Shown here piece by piece: positions 34,301 to 45,466 of a stretch of 64,000 bases of DNA; within the stretch, counting starts at the first letter, position 1, and every line of letters begins with the position of its first letter. The notes below the pieces were generated by a model. It saw nothing but the letters and a program-made list of their open reading frames with translations. It was not told the origin of the DNA and searched no databases. Source of the DNA: Capitulum mitella (Eukaryota; Arthropoda; Thecostraca; Pollicipedomorpha; Pollicipedidae); NCBI GenBank assembly GCA_030062745.1, contig CP099850.1, positions 62,001 to 126,000 on the forward strand, given 5' to 3'. A program made the translations under genes and the position numbers.

Positions 34301-37300
34301 GTTTTTGTCATGCCCCGCTCCCGCCATTTCCCGTTTTTTGCTGCGCGCTGGGCTGTGAAGACTCGGGAGCTGCGGCCGTGGGCGCCGGCGGCGTTTTTCA
34401 GTTGGCGAGCTTCCGCAGCTGTCGGCTAGCCGGGTCAGCGGGATGCGGCTTTTTCCCGCGGCTCCGCCCGGCCGCCGAGACATCCGCCGCTCGCGAATTC
34501 ATCGCGCACAAAGCCGCTCGCCGACGGCGCGCAGGTGCTCAAAAACGGCGCGTAAAAACGGCGCGCCGGCTCATTGATCAGCTGGCGGTCGGCCGGTCGT
34601 CGACCCTGGCTGATACTACTGGCGCGCTTACGAGGCGGCGGCGCGCGCTGAGGACGCCGCCGGCAGTCCTGGCTCGGAGCTGGCGCGCGCGGGGCACGCT
34701 CCGTGGCCGTGATACGTTCGCTGTCCGGCACCGTCTGTGATATCGCTAGTCTCCGGTGGCGGCCATGTTGCTCGACCTGAAGGGGGACAGCTGCGGCTCC
34801 GGCGGCTCCAGCCCCGGCATCGTCACAGGTAGGCGCGGCCTGGCTTCTGCAGCTCTGCGAAAATCCTGCTCTTAGCTCGACGCTGCCGCAGCTCGGCAGC
34901 TGCCCGCGGTTGCTGGTGGCCGTGTCATGGCACCGGCGTTGCCAGAGCTGGGAGATGCATGGCGGAGCCCCGAGTTTCACTTTCCGTCAGCTTTCTCCGG
35001 CCGGGCTGTTCGAGCGGCAACGCGCTCGTCGATTTCAACTTTTACTTTCGTCGCCGCCGTCGCCCGGCCGAGGCTTTTTACTGTGGCGGGTCTGCGGACC
35101 CGGTTTCACTTGTGACGATAACCTCACGCCGTAGTACGGGCGCAGTTGCGCCACGGCTTTGTTTGGGACACTGTCCGAGTAATTCGAGTGAGGGAAACCG
35201 GGGTAAATGCGGTCGATGTGGCCCGGGCGGGTACATTGCGCAAGATCGCATGAACCTGAGCCTCCGCTGCCGGGAGGTCACTCTCTGTCCCCGTCTTGAT
35301 CCGTGCTCGCAACAGCAACAACGATGGTGGATGGTGCATGTCGAAACAGCGCCTCCTTTCCTGTTGCGATGCCTGCGACCTTGCGCGCTCCTTGGCGGCG
35401 GGCTCCGGTCAAAGCTTTCGATGACGTGACTCGAGCTGCACGGCATTTTTGGGCCGATTCTGGTTCAAGGATGCCGACCGGCTCCGGTAAGTCCCGGACT
35501 TCGGTCTCGGCGCCGGGCTGTCATGGACGTCTGAAGCTCGCCTCGGTCTTCGTGTGCGCTGTTGCGGTTGGCATGATGCACGGTGGGAGGAGGTGGTGTG
35601 TTCCAGCTACCCCCGCATCTCTTCAGTGCTGCTGGCAGGTCGACGTCCGATTCGCCCAGCCCCCATCCCCCGCCGGGCGTCCCTGGCCGCGCTTGTGCCA
35701 GCTGGCCTCATTTTCAGGGTCAGGTGAATGAACTCTCGCCGGCGTAGTTCGGCGTGCGGTCGGTAGGTGGCGGGGCGATCGCAGTCTGGCGCAGACAGCC
35801 CCAGCCGGCGGCTGCTGGGCTGACCGAGGGAGGGCGACGCAGAGTTGGCGTTGTCTGCCTGCGTTGTCGAAAATCACGGTGATAGATGTTTTCATGCATG
35901 GAAGGATTTTGCCTGCAGATGATCAGGTGATTGGAAACTATAAAATGAACTTCGTTAAGAATAGGATCAGTTTCCCGTCCGACGTTCCCCGACCACGCTA
36001 CCGACAAGTGGTTGGATAAACATTCATTCTCTTTCAAACAAGCGCTTTTCTCGAGGGACGGCCGGGTCTCAGAGTATGTCACCTGCATACTGTTTTTCTC
36101 TCGGTGGGACTTTGCTGCCCCTTGCAAAGGGCTACTGACATGTGCAAAAAGCACCCGTTTGGGAGTTAAAATTCATCCAACCACTAATTTTCCGGCTGGA
36201 TTGCAATAGATCCCTGTCGTAGGGGTTAAAAAAAGCTGTTCCGACTGTTGCAAAAGACCTGACTAACTATAACGGGAAAGGTCTTAAAAGAATGAATTTT
36301 GGACTCCCGTTTTGCACACCTCAATAGTCAGCAAAACACCGCTCCGGCGCGGCGTCTCTGCACTGCTGCCTCTGCCCCGCCTCTGCCGCTCCGCCTCTGC
36401 TCTGCCTGCCGCCTCTGAGAGCAGAGCCGACTGTTCACACCTGGCCCTGACTCTGGCGCCGGCCGCGACGAGGCGGTAGTGAAAGTGAAAGTGCGGCCGG
36501 GCCGCGTGACCTCGTCGGCCGTTGCCCCCGCGCGCCGGTGGCCTGGTTCGGCCGGCCGGCGGCCCGTCTCCGACTGGTGACCTCGGGTCAGCCTCGGACC
36601 CGCCGGCGCGGCCGCGCTCGCCGGGCCCGCGTGGTGTGGCGAGACCAAGGAGGCACTGTGTTGGCTGGTGGTCTTCGCGCTTTCGTGCCGGAAATGAATC
36701 AGGCTGCGGAAAGCGTGACGCGGAGTTTTTATTTATTCTTTCCTGCTGGAGTTCGGTTTTCAAGATACAGGACGTGAATGCATCGCAGGAAGCCGTCTCC
36801 TCTAGCGCAGTATGTTTGCTACACGTGAACTCACACCAATGCACCGGATCCGTGATAAAACATCGCGGATGTCGGGCTGATTGGCACAGTTGCCATGGGT
36901 AGGCCACAAGCAGCCAGCGTTATTGCATAACGTCTGCCCAGTCGCATGCCAACGAGCCAGCTGACAGCATTGCGCACGTCGTCTTTGTGGATCGCTGAGA
37001 CATCTTGTGGTGGAGAGCGTAACCTTTAGTTCTCGTCAAGGCCGTTGATGTGGTTCCACAGTGTACCGCTAGATGGTGCGCATTATGGTCTCAGGAGGAG
37101 ACTGGCCGTTGCCTGCTACAAGACTGTCGTCCGGCAACACTGGTCGGTAGGTAGGGTCTTTGCAGCAGAGAAACGAAGAGGTAAATGAAGGGAAGCTGCA
37201 CGCGAAAGTCGTAGACATGTGACTGGTGAATGCTACGTTGAAGTTTTAGTCTTCCGCATGCAGGTGTCGTTCAGAAACGATATTTTTGTATGTCCTTGTA

Positions 37301-38630
37301 GACATTCCACGGAGTTTGGTCGGGCTATCATATCACGACGTTCAACAAACTGGCACCAGCGATATCTTGTCAACCTGAGAACTGCTGTCCAGTGACAGCC
37401 GCACTGACGACCGCGCTATGACAATGGTCCCAGTCCGCGAGCGGTGGGCACCGGTTCGGCGAGCGCCATCAGATGGACGGTCCCGACCGGTCGTACCCCG
37501 ATCCGGCCGGGGCTGCCGGCCGCCGGGGGGCGCCGCCGCCGCGCGCCGGCTGACTTTGCGTGACCTTGGCGTCGGCGGCCATTAGCCGGCCAGGTCGGCC
37601 GTCGCTGACCTCGCGAACCTCGCTCCGGCTGGCCCCCATGCTCCGGCATGCACCGCAAGCGGGGGAGGGGCCGGCGGTCGGACCGAGCCGCTGTCGTCGT
37701 ACGTGGTCTGCGACAGTGCGCGTCGCTGGACCGAAAGTGACACGAATTAATTCGCGGTGGACTGGCGTTTACAAATTACGTAAACTTCTCTACCACTCCA
37801 GTGCTGGTCCACAGAGCCGGCTGAATTTGCGTGCGTCCGCAGTTTACACTCGTGCACCGGTCCCGAGTCTGCGCTCGCCGCTCCTTCCCCCTCCCCCTCC
37901 CCCGTTTCGCACGCGCGCGTCGCCGGCGCTCGGCCCCGCCGGGTCTGCGGGGTTAACACCCTGCCGTTTGCCGGCCCCGCCGCCAGGGGCGCTGGCGTCG
38001 CCGGCCCGCCGACCGGGACGGCCCGGCCGCCGCGGAAAGTCCCACGCCCGCTGACCACGTGACCGACTCACTCGAGCCGGCCGACCGGGCGGAAGCGGGC
38101 GCCGCCCCGGCCGGCGCTCAGCCGGCCGATCCCGCCGGAGCGGCCAGAGTCGAGCGGCGGCCTCTACTCCCCGGTCATCCCGGCGGCTGCGGTCGGCCGG
38201 CGGGCCCCATGTCACGGCCGGGCCTCTGTCCGATCACCGGTCTGACGGGCGGCCTCCCGGTGTCGTCCGACCGCCGGATCGGATCGCGCCGCGTTAGGGC
38301 AGGCCGGTAAACAAAGGAGGCGGCACGGCCCCCATCGGCCGGCTGATCTCGGCCGATCGGCCGGAGCCGACCCCCAGCGAGCCGCGTTCCCTGTCCGATG
38401 GGCTGACGAGCTTTTGGTTGTCCGGATTCCATGCGCCTGGGTAGGCAGTACGGCGGCTCTGGGGGCGGCAGGTCTATGTGGTGTGTTTGGCACGAGATGG
38501 CAGCGCACGATTCGCGCGTGTTGTCCGTTCTCTGGTTATGTGTTGCCCCTGTCGAACTGTCCGGCTGACCGGCTATCCGGGTGGCCTCGCCGAGCCTGTC
38601 CGGCCGTCCGGCGCCGCGGTGGTCTGTCTG

Positions 38631-38671
<41 letters not shown>

Positions 38672-41554
38672 TCAGACAGCCGTCACGGTAACGGTGCTCG
38701 CCGCGGCGGCGGCCACGGCGCGCCATTAGCGCCGCCGGAGCCGGCTCTTCAGGAAGCGTCAGCTGGCGTGACGCGACGTCACGGCCGCGGGGTCATGCGA
38801 GGTCAGCGGCCGGCCGGCGGCTCCCGCGCCGGCCAGTACAATAACCCAGTTGAAGGATGCGCCGGCGGCCCACTGCTACGAAGGCCAGCCGCCGCAGAGG
38901 TTCGCCCGCTGCGGCCGCGGCCGCCGACCCCCGCCGTGCCGCCGTGTCACGACCCCCCCTCGCCCCGATTGGCGCGGCGGCCGCCGGAGGGGAGGTCTGG
39001 CCTTGGTCGCCGCGCTCCGGTCCGGTTCGGCGGCGCTGCGGCGCTGCGGCGCGCCGACAGGTATCGGTCGCAGGCGGTGACGCGCGGATCCCGAGTAGCG
39101 CGACAAAGCGCGCGGTCGGCCGCGACCGGCGGGCGATTGCGGCTCGACGATGAGGCAGGTGCTCGGTCTCTGTGTGGACTCCGATCGAAACCTAACGCCC
39201 ACCTGTCCGGTGGGGATTGGGCGTGTGCTGACGGAATACCAGCATAGTCGATTTTATTTTCCACGCTCGCATGTGAGCGTGGTCGATTTTATTTTGACGC
39301 TCGCCCGATCGGCACAAGAGAGTCGTCGGTTCGCCTGTTTTGCCGTATGAAAAACACGCCAGCGGCGCGTCCGTCTTAACAAACAACCAAGGACCCGTCC
39401 GCCCTGCGTGCGGGCGTCGTCCCGTCTGAGAACATTCCCCCAGTCGTCTCGGCTCGCTGCCTCCACGGCGACGGCGCCGGCCTGCCACCTGCCGGCGTCG
39501 CGCCGAACTGGCGACCGCTGGCCGGTCGCGGTCGGCGGCCGCCAGCAGGGGACGAGAGTGGACGCACCCGGCGGAGTGCGTGGCCGGCGGCTCGCCGCGA
39601 CAGCCGCCGGCTGCAGGCGACGCCGCCGCTGCCGCCAGCGCCGGGCGGCGCACTCTCCGCCTCGCATTCCGGGCGCCGGCGGGCCGGGAGCAGTGTTTTG
39701 CGGCCAGACGGCGCCGGGTGACGTCACCTGGCCTGGGACCGCGGGTTGGACGACTGACCGACCGCAAGACGTTTCGCTTCCTGGTGGGATGGGCAGAAAG
39801 CCAGAAAGGTTGACCCTGATGGGCGCCCTGTCAGTGACTGCGGGACGGTTCCAGGTGGACGGGAACAAACGTTTATAAGTTGTTTGTTGCCCGGCATCGT
39901 TATGGACTGGTATCGGATTTCCAACAAATTTCGGACGAACGCTTAGTCCGTAACTACCCGTTCCTCGTGGCGAGCAAGTTCAACAAGGTTTTGGGATAGG
40001 GCGCTTGCCAGTCAGAACTCGAATGCAATCCACCTGACAGTATGTCATGAAGCTCGATGACGAGCTCATTTCTACGCGTTTTCCCATTATACAGTTGTCC
40101 TCAAACTTGCCATCGCACAGCTGTCGTAGCTGCGTTTTACTTCGTGCCGCCAACCACTCCATCAACCATGCCGGGTTTCAGTTCTCCCCGCTTCCGGCTT
40201 CTTCCCTCCCTCCTCCCTGCATTCCCTGTCGTCAGGTCAGCGCCTTCTGACCCGGCGTCCCCACGACCCCTCGGCGGCGCCGCGTCCTCTGCCATCCCCG
40301 CTCGGACCATTCGTCCTCGTCAGACGGCTGGCGGGGCCGTACCGGCCGACGTCGCCTCCCGACCGCCGCCCTCTCAGCGCCATCTGGCGTGCCCGGTATT
40401 TTTGGTGGCCGACCACGGGTTGACGGCCTTGTGTAACCTGAAGTCGCCGACTGCGCATGCGCGGACGGCCGGTTCGGCGCAGGCGGCCGGCAGAGACATT
40501 GACCCCATTATGTGCGGCGGCCGGTCTCAGGAAGTTGGCCGGCCGGCCGCGCGGTTATTCAACTTTTATTTTCTATGTGCTCTTCAAACGCCCTTCGCAC
40601 GAGCGTCGCGACGCGGGGTGGCGTGCGACGCGCGCGTTCGATTCCCGGCCGCGGCCAGCGCTCAGGAACCTCCAGAACCCCGGCAGCGATGGCCCTTGCC
40701 GTTGCGAGGCTGCCGCTCGTCGCCCGCCAACTTAACAGCCGGCCAAACGGCGGCCGCGTGTCGGGGTGCATGACCCACCGCCACAGATTAGCGGCGGTGG
40801 CGGCGGCGGCGGCGGCGCGGAGTATGTTAGCGGGCGAGGGGGCCGCCGGGCGGGCCGGCAGTGGCGGCCAAAGTCACCCCGGCGCCGATCGTGGCGCGAT
40901 AGAGCGCCGCTTTAAAAAGTGAGATTACAACTGGAAATGACAGCGGCTCGGCCGGCCGGCGGAGTGTTTCCGGGTAGCGCGGCCAGGGCTGGCGGCCGGC
41001 GAGACGCCGGATTAAGCGGTCTTGCCTGCCCGCGGCGCCGCCGACTGTGAAACACGCTTACCGTCGGCCGCGTCGGAACGACAGAGCCGGCGCCGCGTCG
41101 GGATGACGTCCGCGCTAATGGCGACGGCCGAGTCGCACCGACTCGCGCGGCGCTGGCGCTGCCGCGTGGCAACAGCTCCGCTCCGCGTCAGGACGGACCT
41201 CCGTAACCCCTGCTACCGGGGGTTACGGAGGTCCGTCGGGCTCTGAGCCACGCCCAGGGTTGGAAAAGGTGCGGGTTTTGGTGCTGAATAACTTCAGAAG
41301 ATGTTTGCTTCAAAAACGTTGCGTACTCCAAAAGTCTGATTTTACGCCTCCATCAAAAAGCTGCATTATAACCACGTTGACAAATTTGTAATTCTGCAAG
41401 TAAATGACCTCGTCTTTATTCAGTTAGAAGCAGGTATGTCTTAACTGACTTGCACCAAGAATGCCAACTTAAACCAGTATTACTGTTTGCAAAATCTTGT
41501 ACTCCAGAACAAAAACTATACTCCGACACCAAGAACAAAATCAAATTTCCAGCC

Positions 41555-41586
<32 letters not shown>

Positions 41587-44500
41587 CTCGGTCCCTGCGG
41601 CCGCCGCGCTCGGCCGCCGTCTGAATCACGCCGGCCGACGTTCGGCGAACGCCGCGCTCCGTCGGCGGCGGCGCGCCGACTCTGGGTCAGGTCAGACGAC
41701 TACGCCGAAACCGAGCGCGTCAGCGGGCCGGGCGGCGTCATGGCCGGTCCGGCCGGCCGCTCCACTGCGTCACGTGGCCGCCGCTTCCAGAACGGGTCAC
41801 CTGTGTGCGCCGAAACGTCAGACAATGAAGGTCGAATGGCGCAGCTCTGCGCCGAAATGCATACCTAGAAGCCGTGAAATTCCCCCGCCTTGCTCGTGGT
41901 CTCGCCGTGGTCTTTTGAGCTCGGACGTATTCGTTATGTCTCCAGATTGTCTTCTCGACGTATTGAAACAACTGAACATTATTTGACCGAGCGACGCCAG
42001 ATGTTGAGTTCTGTGTAGTGATCGGCCCCAGGTCGTGCAGCAATAGAGTAGGCGGTATGGCTTGCCCTCTGCTCTGCCAAGTCCGGCCCCTGCGCCCTGC
42101 TGTCGCCATCCCCCACCATCCCATATCCCCATTCATCAGAGGGGATGGCGGGGTCGACGGCTGGGCCACGTGACGCCTGAGGCCGCCGCTCCCTACCTTT
42201 TGCAACGTCGACGCGGCCGCCTGCACGGCTCCGAATGCCTTTTGATTTCGAAACAGCGGCCGGCCGGCCACCGGAGACCGGGCCGGCGTCGGCTGGCGGG
42301 GGAGAGGGAAGGAGGGAAGGAGCGGGTGTCGTGTGCGGCGAACACAAGTGGCGACACAGCCGCCCGCTGGCAGGAGCTGGCTTTCGGTCGTGGTGTCCCG
42401 TCGCGGCTGTGTTGAGTGCACTTGTCTTCCTGGCCGTTTCATGTGCCGATGGAAACGATTGGTTGGTTGGTTATTGGGGCTTAGGGGCGCACCGACTGCA
42501 GGGTCATTCGGCGCCCACCGATGGAAACGAGACTGCACAAAGAAACATTTGCACTGATTAAGACCGGTGGGGTACCCGTCCTTACGACTGCAGTAGTCGG
42601 AACGCCCGGCCTTAGCTCTGCGAGATGTTAAGCGCAAAACACACAGAAAGACACAGTAGACGTTGTGCTGGTGGTTTCCTTGTGCAAACCACGAAACCAT
42701 TCTGCCTCCAGCGGTCTTCCAATGATTCCGTGCCATTTTCTCACGCGATGTGATATGCTATCGCTGCCGCTCGAACGAATGCTTTGTTTGCGTGGTCGCA
42801 TCAAGCGCCTTAAATACGCTAAACTCAGAAGGAGACGAGGAAGTACTCGAGGCATCCATCGGAGGCGCATGGTGGAATTTTGATTTCCGTATGGCCGCGT
42901 CTCCCCGCGGCCGTCTCCAACCACCCGGAAGCGTACCCGAGCCGTCCGCCTTCTCATCAGGCGCCCTCCCGGGACGGTCCGCGTCCTACGTCGTCTAACG
43001 CTCACTTGGCGGCCAGAATTTAGAGGGCACCGGCGCGCCGACGCACAACAGGAAGCGCCGAGGCGACGACCTTCTCTCCTGAGATGGCGCCGGGCGGAAG
43101 CGATTACCGGACAGGGTTGCCGGCCGGCCGGGCGGGTGGCCGCCGGGTCCAAGGCCCCCGATCCCTTCCTGGCCGCGCAGCCTTGGTCCCTCTGCGCTGC
43201 CTACCTGCCGCGCGGCGGCGGCGACGGCCGCGCGCCGCCTCCCAAGATCAAGGCTAGCCTCTGGTTCAATGGACTTCCTCGCCGGCTGGACCAATCAGCG
43301 CGCGCGCTGCCGCCGGCGGCACCTGCCGTCCGGCCGAGCACTGCCAGATAGCAAATTTTCATGCAGTCTCATTTCGACTTTCACTATCGCGTGTGGCGAC
43401 GGCTCCTCGCGGGAGTCGGCGTGTGTGTGCGTGGCGGAGACACGCGTGTGATAGAGAAAACTCGGCTGTGATCGGGCGCGCGTGCGCGGCGTGGCGGCGC
43501 AGAGCGAGGATGTGCAGCCCCGAGCCGGCCGCCTACGTGTCCAGCACGACGACGGAGCTGCGCGGCAGCACGCCTACCCTAGGTACGGTCGGACCGGCTG
43601 GCGACGATCGTCGAGGTTTGATATCCGGCGAGGACTCGGTTGATCTCTGCCTGGGAGAGGTGTCGCCGGCGCTGCTCTTGGACACGGCCGCCGGGCGCCG
43701 ACGAACAGCGGCTCTGGGCCGGCTCGTCGGCCGGCACCCTGCCGGCCGTGGGGATCGATACCTCCCATGCGTCCCCTCGATGGGGCAGTGCAATAGATCG
43801 TTACAGTGCCCCGTAATCGGCCTCCCCCACTGGCGGCGGGTCATTGTCCGGCGCCCCTGCGTAACGCAGGTGAACACACGCACAAAAACGGCCGCGGGGT
43901 GAACGACTGCCTCCGCCCGAAATAGCCCCATTCCCTGGCCGCGGCCGCCCCTCGCCCGGACCGGAGCCCAGGACTACGCGCGTGCTCCCCGACTGCCGGC
44001 GATATTAAGGAGAGAGCGTCGGATCGGGTGTCGGACATATTTCTCGTGCAGAAAGGATCTGGTGGTTATGTGTTTAGCAGCACACAGGGCAGGTAAGGCG
44101 GCGGCCCTACCATCTCTGGACAGTTTTAGCATTACCTTTGTGGTGTTACATGGAACGAAACTTCCTAAAAATGCTTCTTATCGTACCAACTTTGGAAACG
44201 TTACTGGACTGATGCACGTTATATACTCTGGTCGGGCATCGGGTATTTCAGTCGTTATCTTCGTGAGAAAAGGTGTCATCGTGAGAGAAGGTGCGGAGCG
44301 CAGAAAACCATCACGTGCAGCATACGAACAAACTGCTCAACCTGCTTCTTTGGCAACCGATCAAAGAATGCAGGGCGGAATCCGGAAATCAGCCCATTGC
44401 AGCACGATCCGTTTTCCCCATTGGACGTGTGCAGCCCGCGTTTGTCTCAGAAAAGCGCGTTGGTCACTGACGTCACAGCAGGGGCTCCGCCATCTGCTGT

Positions 44501-45429
44501 GACTATGCTGTGTGCTGCTGTGCTGTGCTGCCGAATCAAAACTGCTGATCCTTTCCACGCTTGTCCCAACCAGATCTCACCCAAATCTGCCATAGTTGGA
44601 GTGGGGAAGGCAAACGTGCATTTTCAGGTCATATCCACGATGCAATGTCTTACAAGGCTAGTGTTAAAATTATTGAACTGTTTGGACCCAAGATCACCGA
44701 AGCCAGTATTATACTAGTTGGCCTCACATCACAAAAAGAAAACGTCACCTGACGGTGGCGCTACCAACGATGGCAGATCAAGCCGCCGCTCGCTAACCAG
44801 ACTGCGTACAACCTGTCTCTGTTGGCAGCTTTTAAATGCATATCCAAACCTAATAATACCTTACCCGACCAACCTAGCCTGTCCTAAACTGCCTCTCTTG
44901 GCTCCGTCAGTGCCTTCCTGTTCCATCTTTAGCAAACTGTAAAAAACAAGTTTCGTATTTTCCAGCATTTTTGTTTATAAGTATTCGATAGCGTACAAAA
45001 CACGAATACGTTCTTATTGAAGACATGTCTTAGATACATCCTGATAATGAAGCCGTTGCATAGGCGTTAGTGTTCAGGAGCCCATGCACAGGTGCCCATG
45101 GGTAGTCCTGCCTCGGACTGCATCATTTTTAAATATCATTATAGTTAACATTTAATGTCAGATTCAACAGCAGGCGGGAAAAACGCCAAATAAAGTATGT
45201 GCGTTTTCTTGCGATATTCAGCAGGGGTGTCGATTTGTATTCTTTTGAGAGGGCTTTGGCCCACCCAGTGTTGATTTGGGTTCCCCCAGTGTGACTTTGG
45301 ACCCCCATGACTCTCTGCCGGTCTCAGAGGGAAATTAGTAAAAACAACGAAAAGGACGGCCGCAGGGGATAAGAGATAGACAGAAAGTAAAACATCAAGT
45401 CCAAAGCGATGTATCTATCTTTATATCTT

Positions 45430-45466
<37 letters not shown>

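Larger units (their letters stand above)
34829..43509 (+). other. E75 intron (second part); no other gene seen
   Basis: About 8.7 kb of intron for the two upstream isoforms. It alternates GC-rich islands (36,300-36,660; 37,430-39,200; 39,400-39,740; 40,230-41,240; 41,550-41,800; 42,890-43,400) with AT-balanced sequence. It contains a trinucleotide GCC run at about 38,633-38,670, a CGG run at about 41,554-41,583, a GTGACGTCAC site at 39718, a 19-bp perfect hairpin at 41192-41237 and a one-mismatch ecdysone-type inverted repeat at 35722-35734. No open frame here looks like a known protein. Confidence 0.6.

Noticed and set aside
38431-38440. ATGCGCCTGG followed by GTAGGC in the right phase
   Set aside because: Three codons and a mediocre donor are too little to tell from chance.
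40600-40660. GTTCGATTCCCGG resembling a tRNA T-loop
   Set aside because: The flanking bases do not pair as a T-stem, and no A-box or acceptor stem fits upstream.
45427-45462. (TA)n run as a possible promoter TATA region
   Set aside because: It is internal to the short transposon and is a simple dinucleotide expansion.
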